A DNA stretch of 64,000 nt from Lepidostoma basale (Eukaryota; Arthropoda; Insecta; Trichoptera; Lepidostomatidae): the NCBI GenBank assembly GCA_022606425.2, contig JAHDVF020000251.1, forward strand, positions 248,001-312,000. The letters run 5' to 3'. The translations under genes and the position numbers were made by a program. Positions 43,401-50,816 of this stretch are shown here, piece after piece. The notes beneath the pieces were generated by a model. That model saw only the letters and a list, made by a program, of their open reading frames with translations, searched no databases and was not told where the DNA came from. Positions within the stretch are counted from its first letter, which is position 1. Each line of letters starts with the position of its first letter.

Positions 43401-46400
43401 TTGCAGCAAAGTCTATTAACATCTTTGCTGGTTCTCGAGATGCCGCTTGGACCTTATTAATGTGGTAGTTTCACGTTGCTTTCCATATTACTTTATAAAT
43501 TTTTTTAGCTATTGATTCTCATGACATGTGATAGGTAGCTGGTCTATCACAATTTTTATTGTCACGTGAATTCTACCGGACCAAAGAAAGTGTGAGAATT
43601 TTTAAAAATAGGATAACTAAGATGCTTTGGACATAAACAACGAACGGATGAGGGAAGCATAGGTAAAAGAAAAAGTGTCAACAAAAACATGGCGTAACCC
43701 AATTCATAAATGACAATAAACTGACCATGTTCAATGATAGGACATTATTTGGATAGATTGTTATCTTTGACAGCATCAGCATAGACTGTTTTATCTCCCA
43801 ACATGCAGAACCAACCTGCCTCTGGTGATGCCGGTGGGGAGAGCTATCGAGCTGCTCAACATGATCGCTTCGGAGATTGACGTCTTTCATATTAGTAAAA
43901 GTACGTTCAGAAGACATATTCTCTAAAGTTTAGAGAATATTTATTGTATTCCTAAAGTCAAACCATCTCTCAGGCATTCCAGGTATTTTATCTGTTCTTA
44001 AATGCCTTAAACTGTCAACACGTTTGTTATGTCTTTTGAGAGATATAAACTAATTCGAATTTAAAGCTAAAAAGATATGTCCAGATAGAACAGTGTGGCA
44101 GTCCATCCTTTCTATTAATGCTAGATATTAAAATAATTCATTTTTATTGTAGCCCGCATCGGAGGCGGTGAGCTGATGGGCCCACTGCAGGTGGTGGAGG
44201 AGAGGGTGTCCCATCTGGCGCGCCAGCAACTAGAGGACGAGGAAACGTTGGCCGACGCGCCGGAAGAGTTCCTCGACCCCATCATGAGCACCCTCATGAT
44301 GGACCCTGTCATGCTCCCCAGCTCCAGGACCACTGTCGACCGCACCACTATCGCCAGGTATATTCATTATTTACTTATATTAGTTACAAGCTCACTTTTT
44401 TTCTTCTGAATTCAATTGACAAGCACGTTTATTGACAACCACTTAACGCTTGAATTAACTCAAAATACCGGCAAAAATGCTCACACTAAGTGATCTCTTA
44501 TTTTATAAATCATAAACAAGGTTTGTATTTTATTTAATTACAAATTATTATTTCTCTTTACCTTTTTTATATACTTTAATTAAAAAATTAAAATTACATA
44601 GACATATTTCGGACAACCAGTCCTTCTTCAGTGATACATATTATAAAGATACATATTTAAAATATTATAAAATTGTTTACATGATCCGACAGATGTTATA
44701 AAGATTTATAACATGTTGTAAAGAATCTTTATAAAATCTGTCAGATCTGTAAACGATTTTATAATATTTTAAATATGTATCTTTATAATATGTATCACCG
44801 AGGAAGGACTGGTTGTCCGAAACATGTCTATGTAATTAAAAAATTTAATGTTAGTGTTGTATATACAAAGTATATAAAAGAGAAATAAAGCATATACATC
44901 ACAAAGCATGGCGAAAATAGAAGAAACAAATTATTATTATTGGAATATGCTTTAAAAATTCTACCATGGGACTCCAGGCATAATCATAGATGGCACATAC
45001 CTTAACCACCGCGTTTCGCAGACGATATTATTGTTATTGGTAATGACCCAAAACAACTGTCAGAAATGCTAAAGGAGCTAAACGAAGCATCTGAAAAGGT
45101 TAGCCTAACGATGAACCGTACTAAAACCAAGTTTATGACGTCACAACCAGCACAAATCGTATTGGACAATGCCAACATCGAGGCTGTGAGTCAATACATA
45201 TATTTGGGACCCAAAATACAGCTGGAGTGAGACCTGAATAGAAGAGTCGGATTAAGCTGAGCTGCGTTCAAAAATCTTGGCCACATTTTGAAGAATTTGA
45301 TAATACCTTGTATAATACCATCAACTTCAACAGGAAAGTATTGAACGCTTGTGTTCTGCCAGTGCTCACATATGGTATTGAGACAGTCACAATGTCTCAA
45401 AAAAGGGGCCAACAAGCTGAGAGTCACACAGAGAGCAATGGAGAGAGTCATTGGGTATTAGCTTTCGGGACAGAGTCAGGAATGAGGACATAAGAGCCAG
45501 GATAAATGTCTCCAACATCATCAAGTTGGCCGCGACCCTCAAGTGTCGTTGGGTTAAATCATTACAAAAATTAAAATAACTGCTGCATCTACAGTCTCCC
45601 AAGTGTGAAGATTTATTACACATTCACGACAATTGATGACCTTCGTGGCCGAATGGCAAGTTTTATGACTGCCACACCGAAGGTCCCGGGTTTGATTCCC
45701 GGCAATGGTAGTGTGATTGTCTTTGGTCTGGTGTAGAATTCACATGACAATAAAATGGCGATAGATTAGCTACCTATCACATGTCGTGAGAATCAATATG
45801 ACACCTGTACCCTTTACATTGATTTGGCTGGCGCTGTAATGACTTAAAGAGCAATTCAACAAAATAATAATACTAATAATTGAATCTGTATTTGACATTT
45901 GGTGTTAACATCAAAGATATGAAAATTAAACAAAAAGGAATACTTGTTTCAGCATTTTTCTATTCATACACTTATAGTTGGGACCTTTGTAAAGAGATTG
46001 GTATACAACATTGGAGTAAAAATATCAGATAGTAATAATTTTTGCTGTGTTAGTAAGACCTGGCGCAGAAGGTAGATTTACCCTTCCCACTGTTGAGCAA
46101 CAGTTTAGACTAAATGGTTAGAACTACCTTTTCCACATAAATTGTGTTAACAAAAGGTTAACGCAAAACGCTTAAAAATATCATCACTTATGACTTCAAC
46201 TGTAGCTAATTGTAGCAACATCCTAAGAAGATTGGGTTTTCCTGATTTCAAACTATCATTTTTAAATGTACAGTGGCTACACAGCACGGTAACGTGTCAT
46301 CATTTTCAGCACTGCAAGGGAAAGGTTAAATTAACAATCTGAAATCTTTCAATTGATTTTTGCTATTTGTTTTAGGCATCTTCTCAGCGATCAATCTGAC

Positions 46401-46526
46401 CCGTTCAACAGATCTCCGCTCAGTATGGATCAGATCAAACCTGATGATGAACTTCGAAATAAAATCCACGAATGGGTGGCCCAGAGAAGGAGGAACAGGC
46501 TAGAGGCCGGCAGCTCAGCCCACTAG
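31456..46526 (+). CDS. UBE4A: Ubiquitin conjugation factor E4 A (U-box E3/E4 ligase)
   Basis: UBE4A extends ubiquitin chains on substrates marked for the proteasome; its U-box binds E2 enzymes. Coding exons: 31456-32119, 32805-32936, 33612-33775, 34662-34841, 35175-35327, 35428-35596, 36686-36839, 38081-38278, 39320-39487, 40252-40375, 40551-40696, 40785-40934, 41646-41889, 43147-43309, 43809-43894, 44153-44357, 46376-46526. About 1083 residues, near the family's usual length. The Ufd2P core spans the middle exons (for example [20 protein letters not shown] and [20 protein letters not shown]). The C-terminal U-box reads [20 protein letters not shown], then STIARHLL-type [20 protein letters not shown], which separates UBE4A from UBE4B. 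All borders are GT-AG and phases agree, except exon 14/15, which is one base out of frame. The start ATG (ACAAAATGGC) follows a splice acceptor. Confidence 0.95.
32370..32785 (+). mobile_element. LINE-A 3' fragment in UBE4A intron 1
   Basis: A decayed plus-strand copy from GGAAGTGAAGTATGAAACTG to GTGTGGCGGCTTGATGGTTA. It contains AAGAAGGATGAGCGTAGAAT and the GTAAATGGAACAGAAAATAA region. Many frameshifts. It ends about 20 bp before the exon 2 acceptor. Confidence 0.7.
33175..33611 (+). pseudogene. Possible pogo/Tigger-like transposase C-terminal remnant
   Basis: A plus-strand frame (33182-33424) ends [13 protein letters not shown]. The next frame continues [19 protein letters not shown]. The W...V....I..CF.KAGF pattern is what the C-terminal end of pogo/Tigger transposases shows. 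One frameshift joins the two frames. The remnant fills UBE4A intron 2 right up to the exon 3 acceptor, and its frame hits a stop as it enters exon 3, so it is not a retained coding exon. Confidence 0.4.
33979..34229. mobile_element. hAT-type MITE with 8-bp target-site duplication
   Basis: 251 bp bounded by CAGTGGCGGTACTCCCATAG and its inverse. The inverted arms extend about 65 bp, through AGAAGCCCAGAAGCCCGGCT, allowing small mismatches. Flanks CTAATAAT (33971-33978) and CTAACAAT (34230-34237) are an 8-bp duplication with one change and fit the hAT pattern nTnnnnAn. It lies in UBE4A intron 3. Confidence 0.85.
34401..34532. repeat. Inverted repeat with hammerhead-like motif in each arm
   Basis: Arms TCCACTTGATTTTATGGCTT, TGACCGGTTTCGGCAGCTCA and their complements flank a spacer of about 25 bp. 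The plus-strand arm (34479-34510) reads CAGAAGA - C - GGCAG - CGAG - CUGCU - GAAACCGGUC. The other arm holds the same layout on the minus strand (34422-34453). The first box differs from CUGANGA in both arms, and stem III ACCGGU is self-complementary. It lies in UBE4A intron 3. Confidence 0.7.
35621..35646. repeat. (CCTAA)5 = TTAGG array
   Basis: Five perfect copies of CCTAA, the complement of the insect telomere repeat TTAGG, 24 bp after UBE4A exon 6. They are directly joined to the 3' end of a minus-strand LINE-A copy, so they read as its tail. Confidence 0.9.
35647..36200 (-). mobile_element. LINE-A 3' fragment, TTAGG-tailed
   Basis: Minus-strand blocks [20 protein letters not shown] and a decayed [16 protein letters not shown] are readable. 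The terminal block is partly deleted, followed by ATGGTTATTTAGTTAGG and further TTAGG units. More 5' LINE sequence than usual is present, to about 36200. Confidence 0.7.
36255..36640 (+). mobile_element. LINE-A 3' fragment, opposite orientation to its neighbour
   Basis: The plus strand reads [60 protein letters not shown], then [20 protein letters not shown] and [14 protein letters not shown]. The tail is (TATG)n. Together with 35647-36200 it forms a head-to-head pair in UBE4A intron 6. Confidence 0.82.
37093..37275. repeat. Inverted-repeat element, TCTAGAAATTTTATTATATT family
   Basis: The left arm contains TCTTCTAGAAATTTTATTAT and the right arm ATAATAATACTTCTAGAAAG. It is followed by ATTGAATATGGAGTTTTGCA as in sister copies (29287, 49190). 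It lies in UBE4A intron 7. Confidence 0.6.
37311..37558 (+). mobile_element. tRNA-derived SINE, copy A
   Basis: A pol III A box lies in GTGGCAGAGTGGTTACGAGC and a B box in GGTTCGATTCC (about 37363). A tRNA-unrelated body follows (TGTCTTTGGTCTGG, ACAATAAAATGGCGATAGAT) and a poly(A)-like end. The last part differs from copies B and C. It lies in UBE4A intron 7. Confidence 0.85.
37663..37849. repeat. Foldback element with hammerhead-like motif
   Basis: Arms of about 70 bp (AGTAAACACAATTTTTAAGT and complement) meet around two related motifs. On plus, CTGAGGA-U lies at 37748-37755 and GAAACAAATTTGTC at 37772-37785. On minus, GCC-CUCGAAA-GGC-GAAACAAAUUUGUC lies at about 37712-37743. Stem III ACAAAUUUGU is self-complementary and followed by C. 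Each arm has kept a different part of the motif. It lies in UBE4A intron 7. Confidence 0.65.
38390..38850 (+). mobile_element. LINE-A 3' fragment in UBE4A intron 8
   Basis: Starts at GGCAAAAGAAGGATGAGAG, with [10 protein letters not shown] coding sense at about 38477-38506. It then decays with frameshifts and a deletion of the WFGHMER block, ending GTTCATTCTCTCTACCTGCT, then AAACGACATAATG. Confidence 0.7.
38975..39235 (-). mobile_element. LINE-A 3' fragment in UBE4A intron 8
   Basis: Minus-strand copy of the terminus (plus strand ACTTACCATCACGCCGTCTC, then GGACCACCACACTGTTCTTT) with the CMNVEEARE and MWHDQINQ equivalents. It faces the previous fragment tail to tail. Confidence 0.7.
41110..41217 (-). 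mobile_element. Short LINE tail fragment with (GAA)n
   Basis: Plus strand CTTCTTCTTCTTGTGCCTTA, then AGGTTGCCGGGTAAAGGCTT. It resembles the other minus-strand LINE ends and abuts SINE copy B. Confidence 0.4.
41218..41473 (+). mobile_element. tRNA-derived SINE, copy B
   Basis: GACCTTCGTGGTCAAGTGGT (A box) and GGTTCGATTCACGG (B box) are followed by the shared body and GATTTGGCTCACGCTGTAAT, ending in (AAT)n. It lies in UBE4A intron 12. Confidence 0.88.
41925..42285 (-). mobile_element. Decayed LINE RT fragment
   Basis: Read on minus, remnants of a LINE thumb region (ETLTK at about 42260) and [14 protein letters not shown] residues precede a (GAA)n tail (TTCTTCTTCT at 41927). There are many stops. 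It lies in UBE4A intron 13. Confidence 0.5.
42293..42430 (+). mobile_element. Composite retroelement, copy 3 (3' half only)
   Basis: TTCGCAACCCATCACACCGT, GAGAAGGATGGAGTGCTGCA, AGTGTGGCAGTCCATTCTTT and the GGTAGTTAGTTAG tail match copies 1, 2 and 4. The AT-rich 5' half is missing. It lies in UBE4A intron 13. Confidence 0.75.
42785..43070 (-). mobile_element. LINE-A internal-tail fragment
   Basis: Minus-strand remnants of the [19 protein letters not shown] and WFGHME coding blocks are seen (plus strand ATGCCACGTTTACCTCGGCC). The terminal block is missing. It ends about 70 bp before UBE4A exon 14. Confidence 0.6.
43503..43605 (-). mobile_element. tRNA-derived SINE, 3' body fragment (copy D)
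   Basis: The reverse complement contains TCTTTGGTCCGGTAGAATTC and ACCTATCACATGTCATGAGA, matching the body of copies A-C without the tRNA-like head. It lies in UBE4A intron 14. Confidence 0.75.
44580..44847. repeat. Foldback element with hammerhead-like motif in each arm
   Basis: Arms of about 110 bp. Minus strand at 44601-44631: CUGAAGA - A - GGAC - UGGUU - GUCC - GAAA - UAUGU - C. Plus strand at 44798-44828: CCGAGGA - A - GGAC - UGGUU - GUCC - GAAACAUGU - C. Stem II is perfect in both. The first box is intact on the minus copy and stem III ACAUGU is intact on the plus copy. It lies in UBE4A intron 16. Confidence 0.7.
45010..45590 (+). mobile_element. Degenerate LINE RT fragment in UBE4A intron 16
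   Basis: Plus-strand pieces read [18 protein letters not shown] (catalytic FADD-type box, starting FADD-like RFADDI) and [12 protein letters not shown], then [19 protein letters not shown]. It is interrupted by stops and frameshifts. It extends further 5' than the other LINE pieces, into the palm domain. Confidence 0.75.
45638..45885 (+). mobile_element. tRNA-derived SINE, copy C
   Basis: GACCTTCGTGGCCGAATGGC (A box) and GGTTTGATTCCCGG (B box) are followed by the shared body, GATTTGGCTGGCGCTGTAAT and an (AAT)n tail. It lies in UBE4A intron 16. Confidence 0.88.
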
Positions 46527-47210
46527 ACTTTCCTATTTCATTTCTTTTCAGGTGTGACATAATCTTATATAGCCCATAATATTTTTTGTTGTTACTTACT
46601 TTTGTTATTCCATTACTTGTTGATGTATGAAAAATGTTTAATTTTGTTTATTTTCTTATTATTATTATTATTTATTCATTTTGAACAAGAGTTCAAAACA
46701 GAAAGTTTATGTCACATAATGTTAATCTATGGTTTTATGCACAATGCCATTCAGTAGATTTAAAAAAAGTAAGTTCTTACTTCTGTATTCAAATTTAATA
46801 ATGTTACAATAAAAGTAACATGAAATTAGTTTTCTTGTTCCAAAATATCACCTAGGCTAATATGTGTTTAAATTGATTTGTGTAAAATAATGTAGACTAC
46901 GAAAAACGGTAAAAAAATACAAATTTTCTCTCTCCACTGTATGGTTATTACATTAATAAGTAGGTTTCTTAATGATGAAACAATTTCATATTGATGAATT
47001 TATATAGAATAAATAAATAAATGTTTTCACAAATCTGTTTTGTGCTATATGTAATAGTTAATTAATGATTTCTTTCCTCGTGAGGAACTTTTAAAAGCAG
47101 GATATTGAGCATTTACCTTATGATTTCACTTTATCACTGTGTACTGTGTAATATGCATAATATGTGTGAGTTTGCTTTTGTCACTGAAATAAAAAATGTT
47201 TATGTATTTA
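46527..47210 (+). terminator. UBE4A 3'UTR and poly(A) signals
   Basis: AATAAA candidates lie at about 47008-47020 (AATAAATAAATAAATG) and at 47188-47193. The second is followed by T-rich sequence. A 3'UTR of roughly 500-680 bases is inferred. Confidence 0.55.
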
Positions 47211-47699
47211 TCTTTAAATGTTCTATTGTTAGTGCAATATTTTTTTCAAATTAAAATACTTAACCCAAATAATTATTTGACATCTGCAGTTGCAAGTTTT
47301 AAAAATTATCATTGCAGATGACATTTTTATATCAAAATCAATGTTATATGTATTATGTACTCTATAAAGACACGGTATGAATATATATTTGTTACCCTTT
47401 TGACTTTGGTCACAATTTCCAAAATAAGTTAATTATAAATATTTATCTATTCCTTTTTAAATATCTTTTCAATTGGTTAATGCATGTAGAATGGAATATG
47501 AATCGCATACTTAATTCAAATCAAAATTCTAATTTAAAAACCAGTTCAAATTCTTGTTTTTGTTTAAGTTTTTTATTAATTGTTCTTACTTTTTATTGAC
47601 CAGTATTATAGATCGTCCAATCAGGCTTCGAGTAAGCTAATCATAACATAATAACAATCAGTTTATCCAGCTTTGATTTTGATTGTGCAAATAATGTAT
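47211..47699. other. AT-rich spacer
   Basis: Nothing recognised. Confidence 0.55.
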
Positions 47700-48592
47700 C
47701 TTCTTCTTCTTCTTTTTGTCCTGTCACACCTCCGTGGTGCATAGGGCCTCAAGGAATCTTCTCCACCCGACTCTATCGCATGCCTGATGCCTAACATCAT
47801 CCCAAGTGAGGCCTGCTGCCTTAACCTCGTCCTGCAGGGTTCTTCTCCAGGTGGCTCTAGGTCTGCCTAGGGGACTAGTCTTGTGCGCCCTAAGCGATGC
47901 AGGCTGGGTTCCGTCTCAGAGTGTGACTGATCCACTGCCATTTGCGTCTAGCGACTTATTCTCTGATCGGCCTTTCGGCTGCCATGGTCCAGAGAACGGC
48001 ATTTGACACTGTTTGGGGTCAATAGATTTTGAATATTGAGCGAAGGCACCTATTTATAAACACCTGGAGTTTACCAATAACGTCCGCGGTGGACTTCCAA
48101 GTTTCACATCCGTACAGCAGTACGCTTTTAACGCTACCGCTGAATATTTGGAGCTTGAGCTTTCTCGAAATGATACTGGAACGCCATACAGGGCGAAGCA
48201 TAGCGAAAGCTCCCCTTGCCTTGTTAAGTCTGCTGGCTACATCTTCCTTTGTACCTCCCGAGCCAGCTATCATACTACCGAAGTAGCAGAAGCTGGTCGT
48301 GGTCACAAGGGGGACACCGTGGAGCAAGATTGGGGTGGAGTCATTTGTGGACACTCGTAGGTCCACTGTCTTGGACATCTTAATCTTGAGACCTACTTTT
48401 GCTGCTTCCTCGTGAAGTCTACAAAGCTTCCGCTCTGCATCCACCCGGTTTATCGAAAGCAAACAGAGGTCATCAGCACTGTCCAGATCCTCCAACTGGG
48501 TATGGGAATGCCACGAGAACCGTCGAAAGAACGGCGCAACACATCCTCCAGAACCACTATGAAGAGCAGGTAAGTGAAGAGCAGCCAATAAT
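47700..48592 (-). mobile_element. RTE-like LINE RT fragment, longest in the window
   Basis: A minus-strand frame of 189 codons (48588-48019) shows the palm catalytic box DSADDLCLLS, then RLHEEAAKVGLKIKMSKTVD, SFCYFGSMIAGSGGTKEDVA, SRLNKARGAFAMLRPVWRSS and KSVLLYGCETWKSTADVIGK. The catalytic Asp pair is preserved. Downstream, a frameshifted REQVARRKWQWISHTLRRNP tail and a (GAA)n 3' end (plus strand CTTCTTCTTCTTCTTTTTG at 47700) complete the element. The 5' part (endonuclease, fingers) is missing. Confidence 0.88.
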
Positions 48593-48644
48593 GTATAATC
48601 TGCACATATTCACATTCAATTAAAGATCTTTCTTCAGAATTTTA

Positions 48645-49020
48645 TTATTTTTCTTCTTGTCCTATCACATCCCTGTGGCACATAGGGCCTCGAGAATCTT
48701 TCACAAAGCCTGCTGTATTAACCTCGTCCTGCAGGGTTCTTCTCCAGGAAGCTCTAGGTCTTCCTTACTTCCTCTTTCCGCCCACAGGAGACCAGTCTAG
48801 TGCCCCCTGAGCTATGCAGGCTGGGTTCTGTCTCAGGGTGTAATTTACCATAGCCATTTGCACTTAGCAACTTGTTCTCCGATTAACTTTTTGACTGCCG
48901 TGGTTCATTTGAAATTGGATCGGCATTTGACACTGGATCTTAAATATTGAGCGAAGACATATATTTATAAACACCTGGAGTTTTACTAGTATATATGTGG
49001 TAGATTTACAAGTCTCAGGA
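48645..49020 (-). mobile_element. Second, more decayed copy of the same LINE 3' end
   Basis: Plus strand TTCTTCTTGTCCTATCACAT, then CATAGGGCCTCGAGAATCTT, parallels 47709-47757. The minus strand still shows KLQVFINICLRSIFKIQ against the KLQVFINRCLRSIFKIY of the first copy. It is tandem with that copy but independently truncated. Confidence 0.75.
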
Positions 49021-49189
49021 TTTATAAGCACTTGATATACATTTAATTTAAGCAAGAACACAATTTGCGCTTAATAATATTTTATTGAGATGTTTTTTTT
49101 TTATTGTTGTAGAAATACAAAAAAATTATATTAATCATCTCAAATACTATTTATTGAATCTGTATTTTCAATTAAAAATCTTTCTTATT

Positions 49190-49390
49190 GATGAAAATGT
49201 CTTGTTTCTAGAGGTTTTATTATATTTTACGGGAATGACATCACTCCCATAAAATATTTTATCATCTAGCTTTTATAAATCTAGTTTTTATAAATATAGC
49301 TTTTATAAACACACTTATAAACCTTTTAAACAGACATTTTCATCAGTATTTAATACGTAATATGGAGTTTTCTATCATTGTTCGAGAAAC
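49190..49390. repeat. Inverted-repeat element, TCTAGAGGTTTTATTATATT family
   Basis: Left arm GATGAAAATGTCTTGTTTCT and right arm CAGACATTTTCATCAGTATT, followed by AATATGGAGTTTTCTATCAT. The centre carries repeated TAGCTTTTATAAA units. Confidence 0.6.
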
Positions 49391-50490
49391 AATTTAAAAC
49401 TTTTTTTTGTGCTAATAAAAAGTAGTTATTTATCTTATTTTCAAAAAAATTTCCTATAATATTGAGTTAATTTTAGGAGTTTTTTTATGAAATTAATTTC
49501 CCAATTTTTGCAATTGGATTTGATAATTTTCATGTTTGTATAATTATCATTTATGTCCGTGAGAAAATGCCGCTTGCCTAGGATTTGATTGTTATTATAT
49601 GGATTTTGTGTTCACGAGTTCTTTGTTCCGATTTCATGTTTGATTTACATTTGTGTGTTTGTACTCTTTGTCAATTATTATTGTACAAAAGGATTGGTAA
49701 TACTTATTAGATTTAGATCTTTGGATATATCAGCCAAGCTGCTTATGATAAGAATATAATGTAAATTATAAACCCACTTGGATTATAATTCAACAAGTTC
49801 AGAATTATTTAACATTTCATAACTACATATTATGGTAAACAAATGGAAACCAAGTTCGATGTGTAGAAAATTATCTATGAGGTACAAAAAGTTTTCTGTA
49901 GTTATAAAAAATATAATTTAGGGTGCTTTTATTTTCTTAAACTGAGAATGTTACTACCATTTTGTTATTAATGAACACTGATGAGTGAATCAGTGTTCTT
50001 CAAAATACTTTCATTTAAGTATACTGCTCACAGTAGTGTTTTTTTCCTCATCTTTAGTTCACTAATTAATAAATCACAAATATATGTACATTTGTAATGT
50101 AGGTACCTATGTATATTTTTCCTTGAGTTTTGGAAATTGTGTTAAATTTTTTGTGCTATTGTTCATTTCAATTCTAATGTGTCTGAAGATGTGAAACATT
50201 CCTTTTTTTTAAATGTAATCCTTCTGTATGTGATGACTATTTGATAAGCTTGATTCTCATACCATAATAGTACTTTTATATCTAAGTATGTATTATGTCA
50301 AAAATTTGTATGTGAATATGATTTCTAATAAACATAAAATGTTCTATATTGTTTTATTTAAAAATGCCGTGGCAGCCACCAGTTCCGATTTGCTTATCAT
50401 TCAACCAGTCTGTGTTTATCAATGAATAAGTATATGGTAAATGATTAATAAATTAACAAATAAAATAAAAATTATATTAGTGCAAAACAA
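49391..50490. other. AT-rich intergenic region
   Basis: No supported gene, RNA or familiar repeat. AATAAA-like motifs occur but cannot be tied to a transcript. Confidence 0.55.
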
Positions 50491-50499
50491 TTTCTTTAA

Positions 50500-50816
50500 A
50501 TTTCCCGCCGTATTTCAATTTGATTTTGGAGGCGCTGCAGTCGATTTGTTTACCCCACGGCTGACTTTCGCCGCCATAGACATCAACATTTTCCATTGTT
50601 CCTTTGCGCAATCGGCGCAATCTCTTTTGCGCAAGACAGAATTGCAGGTGACAAGTTGAAGTTGGTATTTTTTTTTTCTTTCGGCGGGGACATGTTTATA
50701 CTTCATCCATCCTTTGTGCGAGTTTCGAGCGATCTTCGAAAATGATCTGTCAGTGCGAGAGGGCAGTTGCGAAAAGTAAAAGCAAATAAAACTAATCGAA
50801 GCTCTCGGCTTCAGAT
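50500..50816 (+). promoter_or_regulatory. Probable promoter and 5'UTR of the FAM117/GLCCI1-like gene
   Basis: A locally GC- and CpG-richer block (TTTCCCGCCG, GGCGCTGCAG, CAATCGGCGCAATC) directly precedes the start codon in otherwise AT-rich DNA. No TATA box is evident. Confidence 0.35.
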
